This document shows, piece by piece, positions 25,374-35,700 of a DNA stretch of 64,000 nt. This DNA comes from Provencibacterium sp. (GTDB lineage Bacteria > Bacillota > Clostridia > Oscillospirales > Ruminococcaceae). Position 1 is the first letter of the stretch; each line of letters begins with the position of its first letter. The translations under genes and the position numbers were made by a program. The stretch spans positions 62,001 to 126,000 of the forward strand of contig JAAWDS010000006.1 of NCBI GenBank assembly GCA_022793895.1, in the 5' to 3' direction. The notes under the pieces were generated by a model. It was not told where the DNA came from, did not search any database, and worked only from the letters and a program-made list of their open reading frames with translations.

Positions 25374-27782
25374 TTACTTCACCACCAGGTTAACCAGCTT
25401 TCCCTTCACATAGATCTCCTTCACGAAGGTTTTCCCATCGGTGAGCTTTACAATCTCTGGAAGCGCCTTCGCCTGCCCAATGGCTTCCTCCTGTGCGATG
25501 TCCGCCGGTACCGAGATGCGGCCGCGCAGCTTTCCGTTGACCTGAACGGCCAACTCCACCGTGTCCTCTTTACAAAGAGCGGCATCGAACTGCGGCCAAC
25601 TCTGTGCGCTGACGCGTCCGCCATAGCTGAGCGCTTCATAAATCTCCTCGGTGATGTGCGGAGCAAAGGGATTGAGCAGAATTAAGAAAATCCGATAGGT
25701 CTCCCGCGAAAGCGCGCCGTGCTTGGTGATTTCATTTAAAAAGCCCATCATAGCGGCAATCGCCGTATTAAACTTCAGGTTCTCAATGTCCTCCCCAACC
25801 TTTTTAATCGTCCGGTGTAAGCCGCTCTCTAAGGCCGGGGTAATCCCCTCTTCATCCGAAAGGATATCCTGCAACGACCAAATGCGCTCTAGAAACCGCT
25901 TGCAGCCCCGGACCGAGGAATTGGACCAAGGCGCCGCCTTCTCAAAGTCGCCGATAAACATTTCATAGGTGCGCAACGTATCCGCCCCATAATCCCGCAC
26001 GATGTCATCCGGGTTCACAACGTTGCCCCGGCTCTTGGACATCTTTTCGCCGTTCTCTCCCAGGATCATGCCATGGCTTGTCCGCTTAGAATAGGGCTCC
26101 GGTCCGGGAACAACGCCGAGATCAAACAGGAATTTGTGCCAAAAACGGGAATAAAGAAGGTGCAGAGTGGTGTGCTCCATACCGCCGTTATACCAATCCA
26201 CCGGCATCCAATATTCAAGAGCCTGCTTCGAGGCGAGGACTTCCCGGTTGTGCGGATCGCAATAACGCAGGAAGTACCAGGAGGAACCCGCCCACTGAGG
26301 CATGGTGTCAGTTTCCCGCTTCGCAGGGCCGCCGCAGTGCGGGCAGGCGGTAGAGACCCAATCCTCCATCTTAGCGAGCGGGCTTTCGCCGTTATCCGTC
26401 GGCTCGTAAGACTCTACTTCGGGAAGCATGAGCGGAAGCTCCGATTCCGGCAGCGCAACATAGCCGCATTTTTCGCAATAGACGATCGGAATAGGCTCGC
26501 CCCAATAGCGCTGGCGGGAAAATACCCAGTCGCGCAGCTTGAAGTTGACCTTCGACGTCCCTTTTTTATTTTCCTCCAGCCAGGCGATGATCCTTTCCTT
26601 CGCCTCTGGCACCGTTAATCCATTGAGGATTCCAGAGTTTACCAGTACGCCGGTCTCACAGTCGGTATAGGGCGCCTCCTGCACGTCTCCGCCCTGCACA
26701 ACCTCGACAATCGGAAGGCCGAACTTCTTCGCAAAATCCCAGTCGCGATCATCATGCGCAGGCACCGCCATAATGGCCCCCGTCCCGTAGGACATCAGCA
26801 CATAATCCGAAACGAAGATAGGAATCTCCTGGCCATTTACAGGGTTAATGCCCCTGACGCCTTTCACCTCGACTCCGGTTTTCTCTTTCACAATTTCGGT
26901 GCGCTCAAAGTCTGATTTTCGGGCCGCCAGAGCCGCATAGGAGAGGATAGCCTCATAATTTTCGATCTTCTCTTTCCAGCGCTCCAAATAGGGGTGCTCC
27001 GGCGAGATGACCATATAGGTTGCGCCGAAAAGGGTGTCCGGCCGAGTGGTATAGATTAGCAGCTCATCCCCTGCGGTTGTGGCAAATTGCACCTCCGCGC
27101 CGGTAGAGCGGCCAATCCAATTTTTTTGGGAGGTGGAAACCCGGTCTATGTAATCGACCAGCTCCAGATCGTCAATAAGCCGTTGGGCATACTCGGTGAT
27201 TTTCAGCATCCACTGGCTTTTCACCTTATGCACCACGTCGCTGCCGCACCGCTCGCAAACGCCGCCGACAACCTCTTCGTTCGCCAACACCACTTTGCAG
27301 CCTGTACACCAGTTCACGTTCATCTCTTTCTTATATGCCAATCCCTTTTTGAAGAGCTGGAGAAAGATCCACTGGGTCCATTTATAATATTCCGGATCGG
27401 TCGTGTTTACCTCGCGGGTCCAGTCAAAGGAAAGGCCCAGCGATTTGAGCTGCGCTTTAAAGCGCGCGACATTTTTCTCAGTAACGATCTCCGGATGGAT
27501 ATGGTTTTTGATTGCATAGTTTTCGGTCGGCAGGCCGAAAGCATCCCACCCCATTGGGAAAAGGACGTTATATCCCTGTAGCCGGCGCTTACGCGCGATG
27601 ATATCCAGCGCCGTGTAGGGACGCGGATGGCCCACATGCAGCCCCTGGCCCGAAGGGTAAGGGAATTCAATCAGGGCATAATATTTCGGCTTGCTGTAAT
27701 CATCCGAAGCGGCAAAGGTGTTCTCCCTTTCCCAGATGTCCTGCCACTTCTTTTCAATTTGCGCATAATCGTATTTCAACAT
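25374..27782 (-). CDS. leuS: leucyl-tRNA synthetase
   Basis: An 802-residue class I synthetase. The HIGH motif is HVGH at residues 49-52. Zinc-binding segments include [22 protein letters not shown], and the CP1 editing domain lies in the middle ([34 protein letters not shown]). [16 protein letters not shown], the KMSKS loop [10 protein letters not shown] and the anticodon-binding and C-terminal domains follow. It is full length. The ATG at 27782 follows AAGGGG, and a GTG two codons earlier is not needed. No T-box was seen upstream. It is 20 bases from rsfS and closes the yhbY-nadD-yqeK-LCP-rsfS run. Confidence 0.98.
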   Translation of the reverse strand: MLKYDYAQIEKKWQDIWERENTFAASDDYSKPKYYALIEFPYPSGQGLHVGHPRPYTALDIIARKRRLQGYNVLFPMGWDAFGLPTENYAIKNHIHPEIVTEKNVARFKAQLKSLGLSFDWTREVNTTDPEYYKWTQWIFLQLFKKGLAYKKEMNVNWCTGCKVVLANEEVVGGVCERCGSDVVHKVKSQWMLKITEYAQRLIDDLELVDYIDRVSTSQKNWIGRSTGAEVQFATTAGDELLIYTTRPDTLFGATYMVISPEHPYLERWKEKIENYEAILSYAALAARKSDFERTEIVKEKTGVEVKGVRGINPVNGQEIPIFVSDYVLMSYGTGAIMAVPAHDDRDWDFAKKFGLPIVEVVQGGDVQEAPYTDCETGVLVNSGILNGLTVPEAKERIIAWLEENKKGTSKVNFKLRDWVFSRQRYWGEPIPIVYCEKCGYVALPESELPLMLPEVESYEPTDNGESPLAKMEDWVSTACPHCGGPAKRETDTMPQWAGSSWYFLRYCDPHNREVLASKQALEYWMPVDWYNGGMEHTTLHLLYSRFWHKFLFDLGVVPGPEPYSKRTSHGMILGENGEKMSKSRGNVVNPDDIVRDYGADTLRTYEMFIGDFEKAAPWSNSSVRGCKRFLERIWSLQDILSDEEGITPALESGLHRTIKKVGEDIENLKFNTAIAAMMGFLNEITKHGALSRETYRIFLILLNPFAPHITEEIYEALSYGGRVSAQSWPQFDAALCKEDTVELAVQVNGKLRGRISVPADIAQEEAIGQAKALPEIVKLTDGKTFVKEIYVKGKLVNLVVK

Positions 27783-27802
27783 CCACACCCCTTAACATGT
27801 AT

Positions 27803-28162
27803 TCACTCGCTGTGCGTCAGATCCGAGATATCCAAAAGCGGCGCATCGTTCCAAAGCCTTTCAAGAGAATAGAACTGGCGGGTCTCCTCATAAAACAGAT
27901 GGATAATTACATCATAATAATCCAGTACAATCCAAGCAGCCGACTGATAACCCTCTACTCTTTTAGGTAAAACGCCCTGCTCCTTCAGTTGAAATTCCAA
28001 CTCGTCGGCCATTGCCTTCACCTGGGTTGTGGAGCTGCCGCTGGCAACGACGAAATAGTCTCCCAGCGAGGAGATCTCCTTAATCTCCAGCACCTTAATA
28101 TCCTTCGCTTTTTTGTTATCGAGAATGCGCGCCGCCTCACGGCTGAGTTCTAATGCTGTCAC
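27803..28162 (-). CDS. rsfS: ribosomal silencing factor RsfS
   Basis: A 119-residue protein that binds L14 on the large subunit and blocks subunit joining when nutrients are low. Conserved features are ILDNKKAKDIKVLEIKE, DYFVVASGSSTTQVKAMADE and AAWIVLDYYDVIIHLFYEETRQFYSLERLW. The GTG at 28162 is chosen because AAGAGG lies upstream and the product then has normal family length. A longer frame from 28273 would add 37 unrelated residues overlapping the LCP gene. It lies immediately before leuS. Confidence 0.95.
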   Translation of the reverse strand: MTALELSREAARILDNKKAKDIKVLEIKEISSLGDYFVVASGSSTTQVKAMADELEFQLKEQGVLPKRVEGYQSAAWIVLDYYDVIIHLFYEETRQFYSLERLWNDAPLLDISDLTHSE

Positions 28163-28233
28163 CGATACCAACCTCTTTTCTTTCCGATGGTTTTCTAACG
28201 GTCCTTTCTCTATGTTCTTCCATGCCCTCCGCC

Positions 28234-29325
28234 TTAGCGGTCTGAGCTCGAATAACGTTTTTGTTCCAGCCATTCATCATAGTCGCCATCGGTCCAAGGG
28301 TCGTAGCCATGCGGATCGGGAGGGCGAGACTCTTGAGAATGGGAGGATGTTTCCTCCGGTAACGTGGCATCTGGCTCGCTGCCGGCTTCTTCCGGCTGGG
28401 AAGAAGCCGGAGCCGGTTCAGAGGCTTCCGGAAAGTCCAAGGCGCTGGCATCGACCGGTTCCGGCAGGAAATGGGCGTTCAGAATTTCTGCGAGTCCGGT
28501 ACGGTCCACCTCATAAACCGCATAGGTTCCGTTCATCTTCCCGTTACCAGGTACTGTAAAGGATTCGATATTCTCCTCCTGAATGCCAAAGGCTGTAGCG
28601 GCAATCGAGACCGCCTTTCCTAAAGGCATATCCGTCGTTACCGCGCTGAAATTGCTCATAATCAACTGCAAGGTCTGTAGCTTCCCAAGCGACTGCACCT
28701 TCTCCAGAAGCGCTAGGAGAAATTTTTGCTGCGCTTCAATCCGTCCAAGATCCGCATTCACATAGGCGTGCCGCTGGCGCACAAACAACTGCGCCGCCTC
28801 TCCATCCAAAACCTGATCGCCTGCGCTGAAGAGCTTGACGCCCATATCGTAGATATCCTGATCCAACGTAATCGGGACGCCGCCGATTTCATCAATAATC
28901 TCTCCCACCGCTTCAAGGGTGATAGTGACATAATAATCAACCGGAAGATGGAACCGCTCGGTAATTTCTTCTTTCAGCGCATCGATGCTGCCGGTAGACT
29001 TATAGATCTGATTAATCTTTCCGGTAGGATATTCATCCCCTAAAAAGGTATCCCGTGGGATGGAAAGCAGGCGCACCGAACCAGATTTGGGGTTATAAAG
29101 ACCATACATGATCACATCGGTCAGTTCCTCCGAATAATCCACGCCGCAAAAAAGGAGGCGGACCGTATCGGTCTGCATGGGAATTTCCTTCATGTGCTCT
29201 TCCCGCAATGCCTCGCCCTCTTCCCATTCGCCGGCAGGCCGGCGCAGATAGTGGCTCCCCAGCGCCAGCACGGCTACAAGTGATAAGGCTATTGCTATTA
29301 TAATCGGTATCGCTTTATTTTTCAA
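28234..29325 (-). CDS. LCP-family protein (LytR-CpsA-Psr) with acidic C-terminal tail
   Basis: A 363-residue membrane-anchored protein (helix about 5-25). The LCP domain has DTVRLLFCGVD, SVRLLSIPRDTFLG (conserved Arg-Asp), KINQIYKSTGSIDAL, YYVTITLEAVGEIIDEIGGVPI and FVRQRHAYVNADLGRIEAQQKFL, the residues that bind polyprenyl pyrophosphate. LCP enzymes attach wall polymers to peptidoglycan. A Pro/Glu/Ser-rich tail from about residue 295 ends in KRYSSSDR. Translation starts at TTG with GGAGG nine bases upstream and overlaps the end of yqeK by 11 bases. A placement between yqeK and rsfS occurs in other Clostridia. Confidence 0.9.
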   Translation of the reverse strand: MKNKAIPIIIAIALSLVAVLALGSHYLRRPAGEWEEGEALREEHMKEIPMQTDTVRLLFCGVDYSEELTDVIMYGLYNPKSGSVRLLSIPRDTFLGDEYPTGKINQIYKSTGSIDALKEEITERFHLPVDYYVTITLEAVGEIIDEIGGVPITLDQDIYDMGVKLFSAGDQVLDGEAAQLFVRQRHAYVNADLGRIEAQQKFLLALLEKVQSLGKLQTLQLIMSNFSAVTTDMPLGKAVSIAATAFGIQEENIESFTVPGNGKMNGTYAVYEVDRTGLAEILNAHFLPEPVDASALDFPEASEPAPASSQPEEAGSEPDATLPEETSSHSQESRPPDPHGYDPWTDGDYDEWLEQKRYSSSDR

Positions 29326-29941
29326 GCGTTCCGGCCTCCCCTTTGTGGGATATGGACCGCCCGCCGCCTTCTAATGGAGCTTGACAATAGTTATTATAGG
29401 CTTCGAAGCTCTCCCGGCAGATGGGACGTCCCTCTGAAACAAGGCTGGAAAGAATAAATTTCAGCGAATGGAGCATACCTGCGCGTAGGCTGCGGTCCGT
29501 AAGCGAACGCGTATACTCCACATCCGGGTAATCCCGATCGCTGCTTGTCAAATCCGCCAGATAGATGATTTCTTCCAGCAGGCTCATTTCCGCCCTTCCC
29601 GTCGTATGATAACGGACAGCATTTAGTATTTCTGGATCGGAAATGTTGTATACATGGCGCAGGTAACAGCTTCCGGCAATCGCATGCCACAATTGAGGAG
29701 AGGCCGTCACCTCCCGCTCCAAAACCACGCCGCTTTCCTCTATTAAACGCAGCTGCTCCGGTTCTGGAAGATTTTTGCAGATATCGTGCGTCAGCCCGCA
29801 AAAGCGCGCCCGGCTCTCATCCTCACCATAGCGGCGCGCAAGCCCGGCAGCACGGTCGGCCACACAGAGCGAGTGATGGTAACGTTTAGGAGATAGACGC
29901 TGCTGTAAATGCTTCAAAATTTCCTTTTCGTTGTAATTCAT
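29315..29941 (-). CDS. yqeK: YqeK-type HD-domain symmetrical Ap4A hydrolase
   Basis: A 208-residue HD hydrolase. Metal-site motifs are RYHHSLCVADRAAGLARRYG, the central CGLTHDICKNLP (HD), WHAIAG, VRYHTTGRAEMS and IYLADLTSSDR. YqeK enzymes split diadenosine tetraphosphate into two ADP. The ATG at 29941 follows GGAGAAAGGA. It lies downstream of nadD in the widespread yhbY-nadD-yqeK-rsfS set. Confidence 0.93.
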   Translation of the reverse strand: MNYNEKEILKHLQQRLSPKRYHHSLCVADRAAGLARRYGEDESRARFCGLTHDICKNLPEPEQLRLIEESGVVLEREVTASPQLWHAIAGSCYLRHVYNISDPEILNAVRYHTTGRAEMSLLEEIIYLADLTSSDRDYPDVEYTRSLTDRSLRAGMLHSLKFILSSLVSEGRPICRESFEAYNNYCQAPLEGGGRSISHKGEAGTLEK

Positions 29942-30017
29942 GGTTTCCTTTCTCCGATATTTTCCGGCTATCCGCCTCGGTTGCCGCGTGAGGCGGGGCC
30001 AGTGCATAATCTTTTAA

Positions 30018-30042
30018 AGCGCGGCTATTTAAAAATAGCCGC
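30018..30042. repeat. palindromic element, copy 2
   Basis: GCGGCTATTT (30021-30030) and AAATAGCCGC (30033-30042) form a 10-bp stem. The first arm overlaps the word AGCGCGGCTAT shared with the copies near 22.0 and 60.7 kb. It lies between nadD and yqeK. It could also act as a weak terminator. Confidence 0.5.
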
Positions 30043-30075
30043 AAAAACGCCTCCTCTGCCTCATTCCCCAAAAGC

Positions 30076-30678
30076 TCACTCTCTATAAAGACGATGCGCT
30101 TGGATATAGTCCAGCACATAATCCGGCAGCATGCCCTCCACAGACAAACCGTTATGCAGTCTTTCCCGAATGGCGCTCGAAGAAACCGGCAGCTCGTCAA
30201 TCTCGCAAACCACCGACTTTACTCCCTGCGTATCCAGCGCCAACTGCTTATGGATGAGCGTTGCATACTCTCCCTTCTCGCGCGCCGCCGCGCAGAGAGT
30301 CACCAACCGCATCAGCTCTTCGGCACGGTACCAGCTATCAATCGAAAGAAACATATCACTGCCCACAATTAAGTAAAATTTCCCATCCGGATAGAGCGAA
30401 CGCAGCGCCTGAACGGTATCGATGGTAAAGCTCTTCCCTTCCCGCCGCAATTCCATGTCGCTGGCCAAAAAGCGCGGATGCCGTTCCGCCACCAACCGGC
30501 ACATAGCAAGGCGGTCCTCACCGCTAATCAGGGCGCGGGAATCCTTATGCGGGGAAATGTGCGAAGGGATCAGCAAAATTTCATCAAATTTGATGCGGAC
30601 ATCAAAACGAAGCGCCAGGTTGATATGTCCCTGATGGATAGGATTGAAGGCGCCGCCGAATAAAGCGATCTTTTTCAT
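30076..30678 (-). CDS. nadD: nicotinate-nucleotide adenylyltransferase
   Basis: A 200-residue enzyme that makes deamido-NAD from nicotinate mononucleotide and ATP. It starts MKKIALFGGAFNPIHQGH, where the HxGH nucleotidyl-transfer motif is complete. Further motifs are LLIPSHISPHKD, FYLIVGSDMFLSIDSWYRAEEL and the terminal SSSAIRERL. I chose the ATG at 30678. An in-frame ATG at 30690 sits hard against the AGAGGA site. The much longer open frame upstream to 31068 only runs antisense-like through yhbY and is not family sequence. Confidence 0.95.
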   Translation of the reverse strand: MKKIALFGGAFNPIHQGHINLALRFDVRIKFDEILLIPSHISPHKDSRALISGEDRLAMCRLVAERHPRFLASDMELRREGKSFTIDTVQALRSLYPDGKFYLIVGSDMFLSIDSWYRAEELMRLVTLCAAAREKGEYATLIHKQLALDTQGVKSVVCEIDELPVSSSAIRERLHNGLSVEGMLPDYVLDYIQAHRLYRE

Positions 30679-30752
30679 CCAAACGACCATTCCTCTCCCA
30701 ACGTTTAAAGAGATCTTCCCCAAACAAAATTTTCTTTTAATCAAAAGAACGG

Positions 30753-31037
30753 CTAGATCGCAAAACTGGATTCCTTGTTGGCGCGAAATAGAACGGCGCG
30801 CGTCCCAATCACCTGCACCACATCCGCCGAAACCCGCGCGGCAATCTCTTCGGCCGCTTCCCGCGCCGTCACCGGCGCATTCTCTAAAACACGCAGCTTG
30901 ATCAATTCGCGCGCTGTTAAAGCCTCGTCCGCCTGGCGGTAAACGGTATCGGTAACGCCTCCCTTGCCAACCTGAAGAATGGTGGGGAGATCGTTGGCGA
31001 AGCCGCGAAGCTGCGCCCTTTGTTTGGAACTCAGCAT
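30753..31037 (-). CDS. yhbY: YhbY-type CRM-domain RNA-binding ribosome assembly protein
   Basis: A 94-residue protein made of one CRM domain: LSSKQRAQLRGFANDLPTILQVGKGGVT with the GxxG loop, ALTARELIKLRVLENA and VVQVIGTRAVLFRAN. Homologues bind the pre-50S ribosome. Length is normal. It follows rdgB by 87 bases and precedes nadD by 74. Confidence 0.95.
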   Translation of the reverse strand: MLSSKQRAQLRGFANDLPTILQVGKGGVTDTVYRQADEALTARELIKLRVLENAPVTAREAAEEIAARVSADVVQVIGTRAVLFRANKESSFAI

Positions 31038-31124
31038 TTCCTTCCTCCTTATGAAACAAGCACATCATTTTCTCTCCGGTTAAAGAACGGCTATCCGTAG
31101 CGGTTCCTTAACGGCGGTCCCTTC

Positions 31125-31730
31125 TCAAGCCATCGCCTTGCGCGCCAGGTAAGGGGCCAAAATATCCCGAAGATTGTTCAAAGCGCGTCCACGGTGGCTA
31201 AGCGCGTCCTTTTCCTCACCGCTGAGCTGAGAATAGCTCCGGCCGCCGACCATAAAGACGGGGTCATAGCCAAAGCCGCCTTCTCCCACCGGCTCATAGC
31301 CGACGGTTCCTTCGCATTCCCCTACGCATTCAAGAACGGTATTCCGATCCAGAAAGCAGCAGACGGCGCAGACAAACTTTGCGCCGCGCCGGTCCTTTGG
31401 CGTCTCGCGCATCTCTTCCAGCAATCGCGCGACACGTTGCGCATCGCTTAACCCTTCGCCGCCATATCGTGCCGAATGCACACCCGGACGGCCGTCAAGC
31501 GCCTCTACGCAAAGCCCGCTGTCATCCGCGATGGTGGGTAAGCCGCACCGTTCAAACACAGCCTGCGCCTTAATCTGCGCATTTCCAGTGAAGGTCTCCG
31601 CCGTTTCATCCGGATGAACGTCCACGCCCGCCTCCGAGAGCGAAAGCACTTCAAAGCCCATCGGGGTAAGAATCCTTCTCAGCTCCTCCAGCTTATGTGA
31701 GTTGTTGGTAGCTGCAACCATCCGTATCAT
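31125..31730 (-). CDS. rdgB: XTP/dITP diphosphatase (non-canonical purine NTP pyrophosphatase)
   Basis: A 201-residue house-cleaning enzyme that hydrolyses dITP, XTP and related nucleotides. Family signatures are ATNNSHKLEELRRIL, ETFTGNAQIKAQA, TIADDSGLCVEALDGRPGVHSARYGG, GGFGYDPVF and LSHRGRALNNL. The ATG at 31730 has GGAG four bases away. An ATG at 31721 is an alternative. It is 53 bases downstream of ftsY. Confidence 0.97.
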   Translation of the reverse strand: MIRMVAATNNSHKLEELRRILTPMGFEVLSLSEAGVDVHPDETAETFTGNAQIKAQAVFERCGLPTIADDSGLCVEALDGRPGVHSARYGGEGLSDAQRVARLLEEMRETPKDRRGAKFVCAVCCFLDRNTVLECVGECEGTVGYEPVGEGGFGYDPVFMVGGRSYSQLSGEEKDALSHRGRALNNLRDILAPYLARKAMA

Positions 31731-31783
31731 CTTTCTCCATCGTCCCTTTCTGTCCTGTAGACAAGCCCCCTACAGCCCTTTCA

Positions 31784-32710
31784 TCACTCTGCTGCCGGTT
31801 CTTCCTCTCCAAAGAGCGCCTGCACAAACTGCTCCGGGTCAAACGGGCGCAGATCGTCGATCTGCTCGCCCACCCCGATATATTTCACAGGGATTTTCAG
31901 CTCTTGCTTAATCCCAATGACAACGCCGCCCTTCGCCGTACCGTCGAGCTTGGTCAGGACAATCCCCGTTAGCCCAGTCGTTTCCTGGAAGGCGCGCGCC
32001 TGGTTCACGGCATTCTGCCCGGTGGTCGCATCCAGAACGAGCAGGACTTCCTTGGAGGCTCCTGGCAGCTCCCGATCGATCACCCGGCCAATCTTGGCCA
32101 GCTCATCCATCAGGTGCTTTTTGTTGTGCAGCCGGCCGGCCGTGTCACAGAGGATCACATCCACCCCGCGCGCCTTGCCCGCCGAGATGGCGTCAAAAAT
32201 AACCGCGGCCGGATCCGCCCCTTCGGTGTGCTTCACAATAGGCGTTTCCGCCCGCTTTGCCCAGACCTCCAGCTGCTCAATAGCCGCCGCTCGGAAGGTA
32301 TCCGCCGCAGCAATCAGCACCTTTTTCCCTTCTTTACGCAGGTTGTCCGCCAGCTTGCCAATGGTGGTAGTCTTTCCTACGCCGTTTACGCCAATCATCA
32401 GGATGACCGAAGGCGGGGCGCTGAGATCGAGCGCGCAGTCCCCTTCCAGCATACCGGCGATGATCTCCTTTAGAAGATCCTTTACTTTGGCCGGATCGGT
32501 AACGCCCGTCTCTTTAATCCGCGCCCGTAACCGCTTGCAGATTTCCGCCGCCGTCGCAGCGCCGGCATCCGCCATGATCAGGATTTCTTCCAATTCTTCC
32601 AGAAGATCCTCGTCGATGGTGGTAAAGCTGTGCGCCACTCCTTCGATCGCGTTCATCATCGTTTCCCTGGTTTTGCGCAGCCCTTCGCTAATTTTTTTAA
32701 AGAATCCCAT
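31784..32710 (-). CDS. ftsY: signal recognition particle receptor FtsY
   Basis: A 308-residue SRP GTPase that docks ribosome-SRP complexes to the membrane. It has an N domain (about 1-95), then the NG GTPase: GVNGVGKTTTIGKLA (P-loop), AADTFRAAAIEQL, DTAGRLHNKKHLMDEL, DATTGQN and TKLDGTAKGG, ending YIGVGEQIDDLRPFDPEQFV. The acidic A domain of E. coli FtsY is missing, as is usual in Firmicutes. The start MGFFKKI at 32710 follows a purine-rich site. It is 66 bases after smc, a common smc-ftsY order. Confidence 0.97.
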   Translation of the reverse strand: MGFFKKISEGLRKTRETMMNAIEGVAHSFTTIDEDLLEELEEILIMADAGAATAAEICKRLRARIKETGVTDPAKVKDLLKEIIAGMLEGDCALDLSAPPSVILMIGVNGVGKTTTIGKLADNLRKEGKKVLIAAADTFRAAAIEQLEVWAKRAETPIVKHTEGADPAAVIFDAISAGKARGVDVILCDTAGRLHNKKHLMDELAKIGRVIDRELPGASKEVLLVLDATTGQNAVNQARAFQETTGLTGIVLTKLDGTAKGGVVIGIKQELKIPVKYIGVGEQIDDLRPFDPEQFVQALFGEEEPAAE

Positions 32711-32776
32711 CCTTCTACCGCCTTCCTTTCGTTTAAACTCGGACAGTCCTCCCCTTCTCACCCTAGGCGCTTCAAA

Positions 32777-35700
32777 CTATTTCATTCCCAGCTTGCTTTC
32801 CAGCTCGGAAACATCCAGCCGTAGCAGCTTGGAAACGCCCTCTTCCTGCATCGTCACCCCATACAGGACATCGGCCTCCTCCATGGTGCCGCGCCGGTGG
32901 GAAATCGCAATAAACTGGGTATGGCCGGCCAAGCGGCGCAAATAACCGGCATATTTCACAACATTCACATCGTCCAACGCCGCCTCAATCTCATCCAACA
33001 GGCAGAACGGGGAGGGGCGCACCTTCAAAATTGCAAAATAAATGGCGATCGCCACAAACGCCTGCTCGCCGCCGGAAAGCGCGGCAAGGTTTTTAATGAT
33101 CTTTCCGGGCGGCTGTACATAAATCTCAATCCCAGATTCCAGAACGTTCTCCGGTTCGGTTAGGAGAAGCCGTGCATTTCCGCCTCCAAAAAGCTCGGTA
33201 AAGATTTGGCCGAAGTGGCGGTCAATCTCTCGGAAATTCCGCACAAAGATCTCCTTCATCTCACCGGCTAAATCGGTAATCAAGCGGTATAGCTCTGCGC
33301 GAGAATGCTCCACATCCGCAAGCTGTCCCTTCAAAAACTGATAGCGCCCGTTTACCTCCTGATATTCCTCAATCGCCGCCACATTCACATTGCCCAGCGC
33401 CTTGATTTTATTTTTAAGCGCTGCCAGCTCCCGCCCGGCCGCGGTGGGATCCTCCAAAGGAAGCCGTTCCTCCTCCGCTTGGGTCAGCGTCAGCTCATAT
33501 TCGTCATAGAGCCGGGAAACCAACGCGTGGTATTCATTTTGAACCGCATCCCTGCGTTCCTCCAACCGCGCCAACTCCCTGACGATCGATTCCCCTTTTG
33601 CGTGTAGCTCCCGCTCTTTTTGGCGGCTCTGTGCGCTTTGCCGTTCCAGCTCGGTTTTCCGGTCGATGAGCTCCGTGACCTTTTGCGTGCAGAGCGCGGC
33701 CCGTTCGCCCACCGTGACAATCTGCGCCTCGGTCTCTCCGATCTCCTCCTTGAGCCGGATGTTCTGCCGTTCCAACGATTCAGCCTGTGCCCGCAGCTCC
33801 TCGGATCGGGTTCCGCTCTCCAGCTGCTGCTCCTTTAGCTGATCCGCCAACTGCTTCCCCGCCTCAATGTCCTTTTCCAACGTCAGACTCTCGATAGCCA
33901 GAGCGTTCCGTATTTCTGCATGGGCCGCCTTATCTTCCGCCGCCTTCTCCTGACGTTCCTTCAGTTCTGCCAGCCGGCCTTCCAACGCCTCCTGCGCTTC
34001 GGTCAAACGGCGCAGCTTCTCCTCGCTGCTTCCGCCCTGATCGGTGAGCTGCGCAATTTTGCGCCGGGCATCCTCCGCACGGCGGGCCGCTTCTTCTTTC
34101 TGGCGAAGAAGGCTGTCCTGTTGCATATCCAGCCGTTTCTGCTCCGCCTCATAGCGGATGCGATCCTCCCCCATGGTGCGTGCGTCCGCATCCAAAGCGG
34201 TCAACCGAGCGTTCAGGCAAGCCAGATCCTCCCCAGCGGACTTGATAGCCGCCGCATTCTCCTCCAGCTTCTTTTCTACCGCTCTCGCCTGCGCTTCCAG
34301 CTTCTCAATCTCGCTCGCCCGGCTTAAAAGACCGGCGCCATGCGAAAGCGATCCGCCAGTCATCGATCCGCCCGGATTCACAACCTGCCCGTCCAATGTC
34401 ACTACACGGAAACGATAGCCATACCGTTTAGCGATCGCTACCGCACAGTCCATATCCTCGGCAACCACGATCTTTCCCAACAGATTGCCTATCACCGCAC
34501 GGTATTTCTCTTCACAGCTTACCAACGCATCCGCGACCGCAACAAAGCCTTCGCATCCATCCAGTCCGGTTTCCTCCAGCCTGCGGGGGCGGATGACCGA
34601 CATAGGCAAAAAGGTTGCCCGCCCGGCGCGGCTGCGCTTGAGAGCCTCAATCGCAACCTTAGCCGCCGCGTCGGTCGTCACCACAAGATTCTGCATGGCG
34701 CCGCCCAGCGCAACCTCTATCGCACAGGCATAGCGGCTTTCTACCGCAATCAGCCGGGAAACCGGGCCCTCAATTCCCCGCAGGTTCCCGCTCTGCGCCT
34801 GGTTCATGATAAACCGGACGCTCTGCTGGAAGCCCTCCATATTTTTCTCCATATCACGGATCAGCCGCGCCTTCTGAAGATACCCCTTCTGCTGCGCATC
34901 CTGTTCCTGCTGTTCTTCTTTCAGCTCTGCAAGACGGCTGGAGACGGCCTTATGCTTCATCAAATACCCTTTTTGGACATTCTGCTGGGAAACGGTCTGC
35001 TCCTCAATGGTCTGCAAAAGCGCAGTTATCTGCTGGCGCTGGCGCTCGCATTCCTCCAAAGCAGCCTGCGTTTCAGCTGTCTGCGCCTGTATATCCTGTT
35101 CGCTTTGGCGAAGCTGTTCCATCCTAGCGGCGCTGGAAGCGCCCAACAGTTTTTCATTGGAGATCTCGTGCAGCAGCGCCGCCCTTTCTTCTATAAGAGA
35201 AGCCTGTATGCCTGCCAATTCCTGCGCTGTATTCTCCTCTTTCGCGCTCTCGGCCGCTAAAGCCTCCTGCCGCCCGCGCAGGACGAGAAGCTCCTGCTCT
35301 CTCTCCTGGTTACGGTCAGAAATTTCATCAAGCTGCTCCTGTATGCGCGCTTTGCCCAAGGCATGGGTCGCCATATTCTCCTGCAAACGCAGAATCGTTT
35401 CCTTATTGTGCTCCATATCATTGTGCAGAACGGCAATGCGGCTGCTGTGCTGCGCCTCTAACGCATGCAGCGCGCCGACCTCCTGACGGCGATCCTCTGT
35501 CTCGGTATCGCAGCGGCGGATAGCCTCGTAAATCTCCGCTGTTTTCGCCTCGATCGTCTCCAAGTTTTTTTGTAGATCCTCGCGATCGCCCTGAGCTAAA
35601 AGGAGCTTATCCTCCTGTGTGCGCAACTGTTCCCGCAGCCGGACGGCGGAAAGCAGCCAAAGAGAAATTTCGAGCTTTCTGCGCCGGGAAGCCAACTGAA

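Noticed and set aside
30679-31068. 130-residue N-terminal extension of nadD
   Set aside because: The extension runs through the yhbY gene in another frame. NadD homologues begin at MKKIALFGG.
31917-32945. 342-residue plus-strand frame across ftsY and the smc 3' end
   Set aside because: It is low-complexity Ser/Arg/Pro translation opposite two certain genes, with no start signal.
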